Origin: Variovorax paradoxus
GTDB lineage: Bacteria; Pseudomonadota; Gammaproteobacteria; Burkholderiales; Burkholderiaceae_C
Length of the DNA: 64,000 bases
Assembly (NCBI GenBank): GCA_016806145.1
Contig: CP063166.1
Span: forward strand, 3,038,001-3,102,000
Reading direction: 5' to 3'
The notes beneath the pieces were generated by a model. The model did not search any database. It was not told the DNA's origin and worked only from the letters and a program-made list of their open reading frames with translations. The position numbers were made by a program, and so were the translations under genes. This document shows positions 63,676 through 64,000 of this stretch, piece by piece. How positions within the stretch are numbered: the stretch's first letter is position 1; the number at the start of each line of letters is the position of its first letter.

Positions 63676-64000
63676 CTTCCAGAATCAAGACCTTCGCCGC
63701 CGTGTTCGCGCTGGCGTCCTCCGCACTCGTCGGCAGCAGCGCCCTGGCCCAGGGCAGCGGCCTGCTGAACGCCTCGTACGACGTGGCGCGCGAGTTCTAC
63801 AAGGACTACAACGCGGCCTTCACGGCGCACTACAAGAAGGCCACCGGCAAGGACGTCAAGATCGACCAGTCGCACGGCGGCTCCAGCGCCCAGGCGCGCG
63901 CGGTGGCCGACGGCCTCGATGCCGACGTGGTGACGATGAACACCTCGACCGACATCGACTTCCTGGCCAACGCCGGCGTGGTCGCCAAGGACTGGACCAA
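63672..64000 (+). CDS. Sulfate ABC transporter substrate-binding protein, second copy (cut by window edge)
   Basis: 109 N-terminal residues are present. A signal peptide (MTSRIKTFAAVFALASSALVG) ends near SALAQG, then LLNASYDVAREFYKDYNAAF and QSHGGSSAQARAVADGLDAD show the Sbp/CysP fold. It resembles the complete gene at 29776, but the signal and the third motif (VVTMNTSTDIDFLAN instead of [14 protein letters not shown]) differ. Here cysT, cysW and cysA probably follow outside the window. It overlaps the preceding hydrolase gene by four bases. Confidence 0.92.
   Translation, partial: MTSRIKTFAAVFALASSALVGSSALAQGSGLLNASYDVAREFYKDYNAAFTAHYKKATGKDVKIDQSHGGSSAQARAVADGLDADVVTMNTSTDIDFLANAGVVAKDWT

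Noticed and set aside
1..64000. tRNA, rRNA, CRISPR arrays, prophage or integrase genes
   Set aside because: I looked for clover-leaf ends, regular spaced repeats and integrase-like proteins and saw none.

Overview
The window is high-GC, densely coded DNA from a beta-proteobacterium. Gene content (a Bug-type solute receptor, stacked Ssu sulfonate genes, an MXKDX-repeat protein, a fused MnmC, many LysR regulators) fits Burkholderiales, most likely Comamonadaceae and perhaps Variovorax. That assignment is inferred from gene content, not from a marker gene. I saw no tRNA, rRNA, CRISPR array, phage or intact insertion sequence.

Layout. 1-10.7 kb: an RpiR regulator, isoaspartyl peptidase and peptide/glutathione ABC ATPase operon; a LysR-controlled D-malate/tartrate dehydrogenase with a Bug receptor; an OmpA-like protein; and a diaminopropionate lyase/M20 amidohydrolase pair opposite an Lrp regulator. 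10.8-17.7 kb: a lipoprotein esterase, aldo/keto reductase, GcvA-like regulator opposite an FAD amine oxidase, class I aldolase and CoA-transferase. 17.7-23.2 kb: a periplasmic methionine-oxidation module: MsrA, a methionine-rich MXKDX peptide, a YedY/MsrP-like molybdoenzyme, a b-type cytochrome and a divergent two-component system. 23.3-29.6 kb: a crotonase, secreted hydrolase, transglutaminase, MnmC and YggX.

29.7-45.3 kb is a sulfur island. A sulfate-binding protein is followed by an ssu operon with three ssuA paralogues (E-A1-A2-D-C-A3-B), MetY, a nitroreductase and a stand-alone molbindin. Then comes a five-gene cluster: rhodanese, serine O-acetyltransferase, XRE regulator, an SrpI-type family 2A encapsulin shell and its cysteine desulfurase cargo with a 250-residue disordered targeting extension. 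Read together, the cell scavenges sulfate and sulfonates, makes cysteine, and strips sulfane sulfur from cysteine inside a protein shell. The encapsulin cluster and the methionine-rich peptide module are the two most interesting systems here.

45.2-64 kb: a hydrolase/AraC pair, a halogenase-like flavoprotein, an HTH-HipA kinase, PanE and a SolA-like oxidase, an orphan sulfonate receptor, an amino-acid ABC transporter without an ATPase, a secreted HExxH protein with a TPR membrane protein, a Fic remnant, AzoR/LysR, a 1-Cys peroxiredoxin, and the start of a second sulfate-binding protein at the right edge.

Three otherwise complete genes (the M20 amidohydrolase, a secreted hydrolase and mnmC) each lack exactly one base, which suggests assembly errors. 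Several dispersed hairpin repeats sit in intergenic gaps.
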